Shown piece after piece: positions 35,826 through 43,640 of a stretch of 64,000 bases of DNA (positions are counted from its first letter, which is position 1; each line of letters begins with the position of its first letter). Both the position numbers and the translations under genes were made by a program. Location: NCBI GenBank assembly GCA_041797745.1, contig JBHBZU010000053.1, positions 1-64,000 of the forward strand, given 5' to 3'. Source of the stretch: UBA3871 sp041797745 (lineage in GTDB: Bacteria; Bacillota; Clostridia; Peptostreptococcales; Anaerovoracaceae). A model generated the notes under the pieces. The model made no database searches and was not told the origin of the DNA. It saw only the letters and a program-made list of their open reading frames with translations.

Positions 35826-36629
35826 ATGAAAGTTTATGCCCTAGTTGGTAAAAGCGGTACAGGAAAGAGCTATCAGTCAGTTAATCTCTGCCGTGAAAAA
35901 AAGATAGAGGCTATCATTGATGACGGTCTTTTCATATATAGAAACAGCCAAGTTGCAGGCAAATCTGCCAAGCGGCAGCCTACTATGGTGGGGGCTATTA
36001 AAACGGCTATTTTCAAGGATGATACACATTGTAAAAGTGTGAAAAACTCCATTAAAGAAAAGAACCCTGAAAAAATTCTCCTTATCGGCACATCCAAAGA
36101 TATGGTGGAGAGGATAGCTGCACGCTTGGAGCTTCCGGATATTGAGGAATTTATAGATATAGAAGAAATTACCACAGAAAAAGAGCGTAAGGTGGCGCGT
36201 AATCAAAGGGATAGATGGGGAAATCATGTCATTCCCGTTGCCACCATACAGATTAAACAAGAATTTTCGGGTTATTTGATGGATACGGTTCGCCACTGGG
36301 TAGGTCTTGGAGTAAAGGCGGAAAAGAGCGAAAAAACCATTGTTCGTCCAGCCTACAGCTATCTGGGGTCAGTGGATGTCAGCCCATCGGTAGTGCCCTC
36401 TTTAGTAGCTTATGCCGCTAGAGAAATACCGGAAGTGAGTGAGATTATAAAGACAGGCGTAAAGGAAACTTCTTCCGGAACGGTAATTAACATACTGATA
36501 GAAATCAAATACGGCAGTTCCGTGCGTATGGTTTGTGAGCGTATTCAGCAACAGGTAGCAAGCAGGGTAGCTGCCTTTATGGCAAAGAATATTGCGGCTG
36601 TGAATATAACAGTCCAAATGACAAGATAA
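35826..36629 (+). CDS. P-loop NTPase fused to an Asp23/Gls24-like domain
   Basis: 267 residues. The N-terminal part has a Walker A motif ALVGKSGTGKS (residues 5-15) followed by a short nucleotide-binding domain with LLIGTSKDM. The last 80 residues (VVPSLVAYAAREIPEVSEI, then ILIEIKYGSSVRMVCERIQQ and VAAFMAKNIAAVNITVQ) match the Asp23/Gls24 envelope-stress fold. I know of no established function for this combination. It is followed 63 bases later by ogg. A sensor or scaffold role at the cell envelope is inference only. Confidence 0.75.
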   Translation: MKVYALVGKSGTGKSYQSVNLCREKKIEAIIDDGLFIYRNSQVAGKSAKRQPTMVGAIKTAIFKDDTHCKSVKNSIKEKNPEKILLIGTSKDMVERIAARLELPDIEEFIDIEEITTEKERKVARNQRDRWGNHVIPVATIQIKQEFSGYLMDTVRHWVGLGVKAEKSEKTIVRPAYSYLGSVDVSPSVVPSLVAYAAREIPEVSEIIKTGVKETSSGTVINILIEIKYGSSVRMVCERIQQQVASRVAAFMAKNIAAVNITVQMTR

Positions 36630-36692
36630 AGAGGTCAGCGGGGCATTTAGGCGATATTATAAGGATTATAAAGAACTTAGGGATGATAGAAA

Positions 36693-37580
36693 ATGAAAGA
36701 TAAAGTTTTAAAAATAGGAAAGTTCGAGGATTTGGATTTAGAGCAGACCTTTGATTGCGGACAGTGTTTCCGATGGATTCGTCAGGAGGACGGCAGTTAC
36801 AGCGGCATAGCCTATGGACAGATAGGCAATATATATATTGAAGAGGGATGTCTTACGGTTCGCACTAAGGGTGAGATTGGGGAAAATCAAGAGGTAGACA
36901 GGGCGTTTTGGCGATATTATTTAGATTTGGACAGAGACTACGGAGAAATAAAGAGAGTCTTGGGAGAAAAGGACGCTAAAGTGGCGAAAGCCATTACCTC
37001 AGGTCAAGGAATCCGTATCTTGAAGCAGGAAACATGGGAAACCATCGTCTCCTTTATTGTTTCCCAGCAAAAACAAATTCCATCAATTAAAAAATGTGTA
37101 GAGTCCTTGGCACAGGCTTTCGGTGAGAAGGCAGGAACCTTGGACGGTAAGGCTTATTACAGTTTGCCATCACCGAAAGTGTTGGCGGAATTGTCGGAGG
37201 CGGAGCTGGCACCTGTGGGACTTGGTTATCGTGCACCCTATCTTATTAAATCAGCCAAACAAATTGTGGAATGTGGCATTTTAGAAAAGGAACCTTTGGG
37301 AGAATTTAGGCAGTGGAAAGATTTGGACAACTTCGTGCCTGTGCCGGAACTGACAGGAGTAGGACCTAAAGTTGAAAATTGTATAAGGCTTTTTGGAATG
37401 AATCAAATAGAAAGCTTCCCCATTGATACTTGGATTAAGAAAGTTATGGTTCAGGCTTACGGCTTTAATGAAAAAGAGCTTGAAAGCATGAGAAAGTTTG
37501 CGGCTCGGCAGTTTGGAGAATATGGCGGTATAGCACAACAATACCTGTTTTATCACATTAAAAAAGGGCTTGACTTTTAA
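36693..37580 (+). CDS. ogg: 8-oxoguanine DNA glycosylase, Ogg1 type
   Basis: 295-residue bifunctional DNA glycosylase that removes 8-oxoguanine. An N-terminal Ogg domain (FDCGQCFRW) is followed by the helix-hairpin-helix-GPD region: SQQKQIPSIKKCVE, where the catalytic lysine is expected, and LTGVGPKVENCIRLFG with FPIDTWIKKVM supplying the catalytic aspartate. Ogg1-type enzymes replace MutM in many clostridia. The 3' end holds the -35 box of groESL. Confidence 0.9.
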   Translation: MKDKVLKIGKFEDLDLEQTFDCGQCFRWIRQEDGSYSGIAYGQIGNIYIEEGCLTVRTKGEIGENQEVDRAFWRYYLDLDRDYGEIKRVLGEKDAKVAKAITSGQGIRILKQETWETIVSFIVSQQKQIPSIKKCVESLAQAFGEKAGTLDGKAYYSLPSPKVLAELSEAELAPVGLGYRAPYLIKSAKQIVECGILEKEPLGEFRQWKDLDNFVPVPELTGVGPKVENCIRLFGMNQIESFPIDTWIKKVMVQAYGFNEKELESMRKFAARQFGEYGGIAQQYLFYHIKKGLDF

Positions 37581-37597
37581 TAAGGAATGCGTAAAAT
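37570..37597 (+). promoter_or_regulatory. promoter of groESL
   Basis: TTGACT at 37570-37575 (inside the end of ogg) and TAAAAT at 37592-37597 are spaced by 16 bases, directly upstream of the CIRCE operator. Confidence 0.7.
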
Positions 37598-37601
37598 AGA
37601 A

Positions 37602-37628
37602 TTAGCACTCGAAGATACAGAGTGCTAA
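37602..37628 (+). promoter_or_regulatory. CIRCE operator (HrcA site)
   Basis: TTAGCACTC, nine bases, GAGTGCTAA: a perfect CIRCE inverted repeat, which the HrcA repressor binds until heat shock titrates its GroEL partner. hrcA itself is not in the window. Confidence 0.97.
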
Positions 37629-37672
37629 TAATGTGTACAAATATTTTTTATAAATAGGAGGGAGATTATACT

Positions 37673-37954
37673 ATGGCAGTTGGAATTAAACCACTTGGCA
37701 CAAGAGTAGTGATTAAGAGAGTAGAAGCTGAAGAAAAGACCCAGGGAGGCATTATCCTTGCCGCTCAGGCTAAAGAACAGCCACTTATGGCAGAGGTTGT
37801 TGCAGTTGGCCCGGGTAACGCGGATGAAAAAATGCAGCTTGCAGTTGGAGATAAAGTTATCTTTGCTAAGTACGGCGGTACAGAAGTGAAGTTTGAGGGC
37901 GAAGATTACATAATCATGAAGCAGGAAGAAATTCTTGCTAAAATTGAAAAGTAG
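37673..37954 (+). CDS. groES: co-chaperonin GroES
   Basis: 93-residue lid of the GroEL chaperonin. KPLGTRVVIKRVEAEEKTQGG and VGDKVIFAKYGGTEVKFEG are the standard motifs, including the mobile loop. It is the first gene of the CIRCE-controlled pair, 22 bases before groEL. Confidence 0.98.
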   Translation: MAVGIKPLGTRVVIKRVEAEEKTQGGIILAAQAKEQPLMAEVVAVGPGNADEKMQLAVGDKVIFAKYGGTEVKFEGEDYIIMKQEEILAKIEK

Positions 37955-37976
37955 TTTGAAAGAGAGGTAAGGAAAA

Positions 37977-39611
37977 ATGGCAAAGGAATTATTCTATGGC
38001 GAAGACGCTAGAAGAAAGTTACAGGCTGGTGTTGATCAGCTTGCAAATACAGTAAAAATCACACTTGGACCTAAGGGAAGAAATGTACTTTTAGAAAGAA
38101 AGTTCGGATCACCGCTTATCACAAATGACGGTGTTACTATTGCAAAGGAAATCGAACTGGATGATGCTACAGAAAACATGGGAGCACAGCTTGTAAAGGA
38201 AGTTGCAACCAAGACAAACGATGTGGCAGGTGACGGTACTACCACAGCTACACTTTTGGCTCAGATTATTATTAAAGAGGGCTTTAAGAATGTGGCTGCC
38301 GGTGCAAACCCTATGGTATTAAAGCGTGGTATTCAGGGAGCTGTTGATGTCGCTGTTGAGCAGATTAAGTCTATTTCAAAGACTGTGGATTCCAAGTCAG
38401 CTATTGCACAGGTTGCGGCAGTTTCCGCAGCAGATGAGCAAATTGGAGAACTAATTGCCGAGGCTATGGAAAAGGTTGGAAAAGACGGGGTTATCACTGT
38501 TGAAGAATCCAAGTCCATGGGAACTACTCTTGAAGTAGTTGAGGGTATGCAGTTTGACAGGGGATATGTATCCAGCTACATGGTAACAGATACAGAGAAG
38601 ATGGAAGTAACTTACGAAAATCCATATATCCTCTTAACAGACAAGAAGATTGGAAACATTCAGGATTTACTCCCTATTCTTGAACAGATTGTAAAGCAGG
38701 GTAGAAAATTACTCATTGTTTGTGAAGATTTAGAGGGTGAAGCACTGGCTACACTGGTAGTTAACAAGCTTCGCGGCACCTTTGACTGTGTAGCGGTTAA
38801 GGCTCCGGGCTTTGGCGACAGACGCAAGGAAATGATGAAAGATATTGCTATTCTTACAGGTGGTACGGTGATTTCCGAAGAAGTCGGTTATGACCTTAAG
38901 GAAGCAACCCTTGATATGCTGGGAACAGCAGCCTCTGTAAAGGTTACAAAGGAAAATACCGTTATCGTTGGCGGTAACGGAGAGTCTTCTGAAATTCAGG
39001 ACAGAGTTTCACAGATTAAGGCTCAAATTGCTGAAACAACTTCTGACTTTGATAAGGAAAAGTTAAATGAAAGACTGGCTAAACTGGCTGGCGGTGTTGC
39101 AGTTATTAGAGTTGGTGCGGCTACAGAAACAGAGCTTAAGGAAAGAAAGCTTCGTATTGAAGACGCACTGAATGCAACCAAGGCTGCTGTTGAAGAGGGT
39201 ATCGTAGCAGGCGGCGGAGTTGCTCTTGCAAACACTATTCCGGCAGTTGCCAAGTATGTTAAAACTCTTGCAGGAGATGAAAAGACAGGTGCTTCCATCA
39301 TCATGAGAGCATTGGAAGAACCGGTTCGTCAGATTGCTGAAAATGCAGGCTTTGAGGGTAGCGTTGTAGTAGCCAAGGTAAAGTCTTCCAAGCAGGGAGT
39401 CGGCTTCAACGCTTCCACAGAGCAGTATATGGATATGATTGGCGCAGGCATTGTAGACCCTGCTAAAGTTACAAGATCTGCTCTTCAAAATGCAGCTTCC
39501 GCGTCTGCTATGCTCCTTACTACTGAGGCTTGCGTGTGCGATGTTAAGGAAGAAAATCCAATGCCGGCAATGGCTGGCGGTATGCCGGGCGGAATGGGCG
39601 GCATGATGTAA
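37977..39611 (+). CDS. groEL: chaperonin GroEL
   Basis: 544-residue 60-kDa chaperonin subunit. The ATP site GDGTTTATLLA, LGPKGRNVLLE and the Gly/Met-rich C-terminal tail (GGMPGGMGGMM) are all present, with normal length. A strong terminator follows. Confidence 0.99.
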   Translation: MAKELFYGEDARRKLQAGVDQLANTVKITLGPKGRNVLLERKFGSPLITNDGVTIAKEIELDDATENMGAQLVKEVATKTNDVAGDGTTTATLLAQIIIKEGFKNVAAGANPMVLKRGIQGAVDVAVEQIKSISKTVDSKSAIAQVAAVSAADEQIGELIAEAMEKVGKDGVITVEESKSMGTTLEVVEGMQFDRGYVSSYMVTDTEKMEVTYENPYILLTDKKIGNIQDLLPILEQIVKQGRKLLIVCEDLEGEALATLVVNKLRGTFDCVAVKAPGFGDRRKEMMKDIAILTGGTVISEEVGYDLKEATLDMLGTAASVKVTKENTVIVGGNGESSEIQDRVSQIKAQIAETTSDFDKEKLNERLAKLAGGVAVIRVGAATETELKERKLRIEDALNATKAAVEEGIVAGGGVALANTIPAVAKYVKTLAGDEKTGASIIMRALEEPVRQIAENAGFEGSVVVAKVKSSKQGVGFNASTEQYMDMIGAGIVDPAKVTRSALQNAASASAMLLTTEACVCDVKEENPMPAMAGGMPGGMGGMM

Positions 39612-39668
39612 GCGAAAATTAAAGAAATTTAAAAAATAGGCTTATAGGGGCTTATAGGACAGAAAATT

Positions 39669-39698
39669 AAAAACGGAGAGGATACTCTCCGTTTTTAG
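39669..39698 (+). terminator. terminator after groEL
   Basis: AAAACGGAGAG, a four-base loop and CTCTCCGTTTTT: a textbook intrinsic terminator. Confidence 0.9.
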
Positions 39699-39712
39699 TT
39701 TTTGACGTTAAT

Positions 39713-39944
39713 TTAATTTGCAGAATTTGAAACAGCAATTCTAACTATTTTGTTATGATTACCCTCATGTTCAGTTGCTATACACGATAGATTATAGGTG
39801 GTCTGTCCAAAAATGTATGAGTGTTCGGCTCCAAGTTCTGCTGTAAGATTTGTTTTTTGTCCCATTTTTCATATCAAAACAGATAATGTTATTTGTGCCT
39901 CGGTCATTTATCAAAGCCAGATGACCAATCAAGTGATATGAAAA
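39713..39944 (-). pseudogene. remnant of an unidentified protein gene
   Basis: On the minus strand one frame reads HLIGHLALINDRGTNNIICF and then loses register; the adjacent frame continues as LTAELGAEHSYIFGQTTYNL and ends in a stop at 39713-39715. The coding-like composition on both sides of a single shift suggests a decayed, truncated gene. The family is not recognised. Between this and the next gene lie the short AATAGGCTTATAGG repeats. Confidence 0.35.
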
Positions 39945-40052
39945 AATATAATATAAAACCCGAGACTTATTAGGTCAATAATAAAAAATAGGCTTATAGG
40001 GTAAAAAATGGTATTCAATATAATTATTTTAAGATTTGAACTATACATTCTT

Positions 40053-40925
40053 TTAATACTTCTCAGCTATATACTCTTCCAAAGTAATACCTCTTTCCCA
40101 AATTTCAGTAGCCACTTCCGTACCTACGTATCTGAAATGCCAAGGCTCGTAAACATAACCGGTTATAGCTTCGCCGGCTTTGGTGTAGCGGAGAATAAAG
40201 CCGTATTCGTGGGAGTGCAGGGCAAGCCATTTTCCCTCCTCGGTATCTCCATATTTGCTGGTAAGCTGATAGTTTACGGATGGGCTGGTTAAGTCCGCTG
40301 CAAGACCTGACTGGTGCTCGGAAGTGCCGGGACGGGCACTGAAAGTGTCAGCGGCTGCCTGGCCGTGATTAGCTACATAATTGTTGTAAAGAACGGACTG
40401 GAAGTTGTAAGATCTGTAGGCGGTTGTTACGAGAATTGTGTACCCCTCAGCCTGCGCGCCCTCTATCATGGAGTCCATAGCATTTGCCGCATAGTCAATC
40501 ATGTATTGGTTGCTTTCCGCGCGATCCTTTGCTCTATATTTAGTAAGTTGTAAATTGTCGGGAACATAGTCCTTGCTCACGCCCTTTACCTTGTTTACCA
40601 GTTGCATGGTAAATTCCGCCCCTTCAGGAATGTATGGAGAATCGGGATAAGTGGTTTCATAGGAAGTATCTGAAAGAAAAGCCAGTGCGGCTTGAATTTC
40701 AGCTTCGGATTTTGCAGGTGGCTCGTTCTGTTTACTTTCATCTCCTGTTTCTTCACCGTTTATATCTTTACTATCAGAATTTGGATAATCAATTTCAGGT
40801 TTATTTAAAATTTCAGGTAGTATTCCCATGGATGACAGTGTAACCAGCGCAATAATCGCAGCTATAATCAAAACCAGTATGGTTAATATGATTTTTCCTT
40901 TTTTGTTAAATATGTATCTTTTCAT
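40053..40925 (-). CDS. D-alanyl-D-alanine carboxypeptidase, VanY type
   Basis: 290 residues with an N-terminal membrane anchor (about residues 10-32), an acidic Glu/Ser/Lys linker and an M15 peptidase domain. Zinc and catalytic motifs are visible as SARPGTSEHQSGLAADL and EPWHFRYVG. It trims the terminal D-alanine from peptidoglycan stem peptides outside the membrane. The ATG at 40925 begins a typical anchor; an in-frame ATG at 41051 has no ribosome site. No other glycopeptide-resistance genes are near, so a cell-wall housekeeping role is likelier. Confidence 0.88.
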   Translation of the reverse strand: MKRYIFNKKGKIILTILVLIIAAIIALVTLSSMGILPEILNKPEIDYPNSDSKDINGEETGDESKQNEPPAKSEAEIQAALAFLSDTSYETTYPDSPYIPEGAEFTMQLVNKVKGVSKDYVPDNLQLTKYRAKDRAESNQYMIDYAANAMDSMIEGAQAEGYTILVTTAYRSYNFQSVLYNNYVANHGQAAADTFSARPGTSEHQSGLAADLTSPSVNYQLTSKYGDTEEGKWLALHSHEYGFILRYTKAGEAITGYVYEPWHFRYVGTEVATEIWERGITLEEYIAEKY

Positions 40926-41130
40926 AATTGTGTTTTTCACTCCTTTTTTTGTTTTGTACGCTTTGCTTATTCCACTATCTAAAGCTTTAGTCAGGATTCT
41001 CTTAATAAACCCTGCTTGGCTGTTTTTAGCAGCTATTTTGAAAGGTTTCATTTTTACTGCTTTTGTCGTTTGTTTACGGTTATTTAAATTAATTTATTAT
41101 AATAAGTTCGGGTTTTAAGCTCCGTCAAAT

Positions 41131-42453
41131 TTAGCCCTTGCCGAGATTTTTGAAGTACCATCTCTTAGTAAAGAAATAGATTATCGGCAGTAAATATAAT
41201 GAAAAGGCAAAGGGTAGACTGCTAAAGTCCGCACCGATTAGAGCCAGCGGAACCTTGCAGGCAAGACACCAAGGCACTAATCCTGCCAGTACAATCAGAG
41301 AATTTTCAATATCCATTGCAAATTCTTCGTGGCTACCACCTGACTCTTCGTGAGCGGTCTTGGTAACATTTACTGTTACAATGTCGCCGATTGTCTGATT
41401 GCAAAATACCATGCAAGATAGCAAGCCCACAACGCCCACGGTGGTAAATCTACCAAACTTTTTCATCATAGCCGTCATTTTTGCTGTTACGGGTGCAAGC
41501 ATATTCGCCTCTTGAAAGATTTCGGAGTAGGAGCAGGATATCATAAGTATTACGCAGATTTCCAGCATAGAGGTAATACCTCCACCTGACAGCATATCGC
41601 CGAGTTGGGTTCCATCTTTAAGAACTCCGAAAACACAGGCTTTCAAAGCTGCAAGAGGCGTTACGGCTTCTAAAAGTACGGCAGTTCCGAAAGCACAGGC
41701 AGCGCTTATAAGCATTGTAATTTTTACATCGACCTTAAATAAGGGTAATACGAACATGATTAATGCGGGAATAACAGTAGGCCAAGCCACAGAGTAGTTT
41801 GAGCGAATCATATCCAAAATCTCAGGATTTGCAGAGTTCATGGGATGTGTAAAGGATAGCACTGCATAAAGCAGGGTGACAAGCAATATGGTTGGCATAC
41901 CGGTCTTTAACATTAAGGGTACATTCTTTTGAATATCGGTGTCTGTTAACATGGCTGTAAGTATGGCACTGGAAGACGCATAGGAACATCTGTCACCAAA
42001 GTACACGCCTGAAAGAATGGCACCTCCTGTGATAACGGTATCGGCACCTCCGGCTATTGCTATTGACATGAGGATGATTCCCATGGTTCCTGATACGCCA
42101 AAGGATGTTCCGAGGGCGTAGGAAAGAATGGCGGATAATAGGAAAGCCGCTAAAATGAATACCTTGGGGGTGATGATTGAAACTCCGTAATATACAAAGA
42201 AGAGGATAGTGCCACCATAGCGCCACATTGCAGTAAGAATACCGATACATACCATAACAAGCACTACCACCATGCCTTTTTTTACACCCTTGAATATGAG
42301 CTTCAGTATTTCTTTCAATCGGCAGCCTCTTCTAAAGGCTACTGCGGAGAAAGCAACCAAGCCTATAAAAAGGGGTATTACCATGCTGAAACCCTTAATT
42401 ACACTTCCTAACATACAAGTCAGGAAGATTGCAAATGCAATCAAAAAATCCAT
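41131..42453 (-). CDS. Na+/H+ antiporter, NhaC family
   Basis: 440-residue membrane protein with about eleven or twelve hydrophobic segments and the NhaC-type blocks GTSFGVSGTMGIILMSIA and FGDRCSYASSSAILTAMLTDTD. It exchanges sodium, and perhaps organic acids, for protons across the cell membrane. The ATG at 42453 follows AAGGAA; an in-frame ATG at 42474 has no ribosome site. Its promoter is on the minus strand at 42587-42615. Confidence 0.88.
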   Translation of the reverse strand: MDFLIAFAIFLTCMLGSVIKGFSMVIPLFIGLVAFSAVAFRRGCRLKEILKLIFKGVKKGMVVVLVMVCIGILTAMWRYGGTILFFVYYGVSIITPKVFILAAFLLSAILSYALGTSFGVSGTMGIILMSIAIAGGADTVITGGAILSGVYFGDRCSYASSSAILTAMLTDTDIQKNVPLMLKTGMPTILLVTLLYAVLSFTHPMNSANPEILDMIRSNYSVAWPTVIPALIMFVLPLFKVDVKITMLISAACAFGTAVLLEAVTPLAALKACVFGVLKDGTQLGDMLSGGGITSMLEICVILMISCSYSEIFQEANMLAPVTAKMTAMMKKFGRFTTVGVVGLLSCMVFCNQTIGDIVTVNVTKTAHEESGGSHEEFAMDIENSLIVLAGLVPWCLACKVPLALIGADFSSLPFAFSLYLLPIIYFFTKRWYFKNLGKG

Positions 42454-42586
42454 ACTATTTTCCTTATCTTCCATATCGTAAATATGTTAAATATTCCCAA
42501 TATTCCCAATATCTTCGATGTGCTATATGCCCCTGATATTCTTAAGATACTAAACATGCTGAATATCCTCAATAATTTCTGTCAAT

Positions 42587-42615
42587 AGTCTAGCCCTTTA
42601 ACCGCTAAAAGTCAA
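42587..42615 (-). promoter_or_regulatory. promoter of the NhaC gene
   Basis: On the minus strand TTGACT (42610-42615) and TAGACT (42587-42592) are spaced by 17 bases, about 135 bases before the start codon. Confidence 0.6.
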
Positions 42616-42686
42616 CATGAGGTGAGTTTGGAATTGTGAAAGAAGTTTATCATAGACAATTTTATTTTGAAAAATTAAGCAAGAAA

Positions 42687-42717
42687 AAAACAGCAAACCT
42701 TTGTGCTTTGCTGTTTC
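42687..42717 (-). terminator. orphan terminator reading leftward
   Basis: AACAGCAAA pairs with TTTGCTGTT, and on the minus strand a run of T follows. No minus-strand gene lies directly to its right, so it may be the stranded end of an operon displaced by the insertion. A second hairpin, GGGGATTT/AAATCCCC, sits at 42747-42766. Confidence 0.5.
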
Positions 42718-43020
42718 TCAAATTGTTATATTCAAATAGACAAACGGGGATTTGAAATCCCCGAAATCATAGGCGTTTGCCGCTGATTATAGGGTTTTAA
42801 TGAAATCCTCTGAAACCGTTGAAAACAAAGGATTTTCCGCGATCTTCTCACCGAACCCTTTATTAAATGTTACACCGTTTCTACAACGCCCGCGCCGCTC
42901 ATAAGGGCAAAAGCAAGGGCAAGAAAAACCCATAACAGGATATAACAAGGTGTGGCAATCGGGAGCCTGTGACATATGTGCGAATACATCAACGGAACTA
43001 TTATACAGGAGGATTTCACA

Positions 43021-43402
43021 ATGGAAAAGACCATTTATAACGAAAGCAACGGTTTATGGTACGAACTGCAAGGCGATTACTACATTTCATGCTTGACAGT
43101 ACCAGCCGAAGAAGAAAAACCTATTGGCATTTGGGGGCAGCGGCATCTGCGGTACATAAAGCAGGAGCGAAAAGCTCTTTACACGGAACTGCTGACCAGC
43201 GGCAGGCTGAATACATACCTTGCCGACATCAACGAACAGGCAACGGAACAAATGCTCCTTCCTGCTGACAGAGCAAATGGCCGAACGTGAGGGGGTCACC
43301 GAACAGCTCAAAGTGCAGGATTAAATGCAGTGGGTACAGCGGATGAATAACATCCGTGACAGGGCAACAGAGATCGTTAATCATGATCTGATCTACATAT
43401 AA
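43021..43402 (+). pseudogene. TnpV-like transposon protein, frameshifted
   Basis: Intact up to about 43250 (MEKTIYNESNGLWYELQGDY, GIWGQRHLRYIK, LLTSGRLNTYLADI), then a +1 shift moves the frame to LTEQMAEREGVTEQLK, where a TAA at 43322-43324 interrupts QWVQRMNNIRDRATEIV. It is the same family as the intact gene at 59911-60294. TnpV is an accessory protein of Tn4451-type mobilisable elements with no known activity. It marks the left edge of the island. Confidence 0.85.
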
Positions 43403-43418
43403 GGTAAAGGTATCGGGC

Positions 43419-43438
43419 GGCGGGGAGCAATCCCCGCC
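43419..43438 (+). terminator. hairpin after the TnpV remnant
   Basis: GGCGGGGA and TCCCCGCC form an eight-base stem. A matching hairpin follows the intact TnpV gene at 60304-60325, so this is a conserved part of the element. Confidence 0.65.
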
Positions 43439-43564
43439 ACTCTTATCTCTTTTGACAAATAATTGTACGGCTTGTTCAGAAGTAGATATAGGTAGGAGTA
43501 TATTCTCCGCCCAAATTTGCAATCAGCTTTGCTTTGGAGTGTGACCAGAAAAAATGTGTTGCTT

Positions 43565-43607
43565 TGTTGTTTGAACAACATACAATCTTTCTAAGTATGT
43601 TTATAAT
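43565..43607 (+). promoter_or_regulatory. Crp/Fnr-type activator site and promoter of the DUF438 gene
   Basis: TGTTGTTTGAACAACA (43565-43580) is a near-perfect palindrome centred at 43572.5. TATAAT lies at 43602-43607, so the predicted start is near 43614 and the site is centred near -41.5, the class II activator position. There is no good -35 box, as expected for an activator-dependent promoter. The same palindrome core and the same spacing occur at 46365-46406. Confidence 0.75.
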
Positions 43608-43640
43608 AAATACAGAAAAATACAAAGGAGGTCTATCACT

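Larger units (their letters stand above)
42475..43020. other. spacer and left boundary of the mobile-element remnant
   Basis: No gene can be supported. The left part is native and AT-rich, with the NhaC promoter. Hairpins lie at 42687-42717 and 42747-42766. From about 42770 base composition rises, and a ribosome site (CAGGAGG) leads into the TnpV remnant, so the edge of the inserted DNA probably lies near 42770. Confidence 0.5.

Noticed and set aside
40008..40292. 94-codon plus-strand frame opposite the VanY-type gene
   Set aside because: Antisense shadow of a gene with clear M15 peptidase motifs.
42787..42975. 62-codon minus-strand frame, Cys/Pro-rich
   Set aside because: No ribosome site or family resemblance, and it sits in the scarred island boundary.
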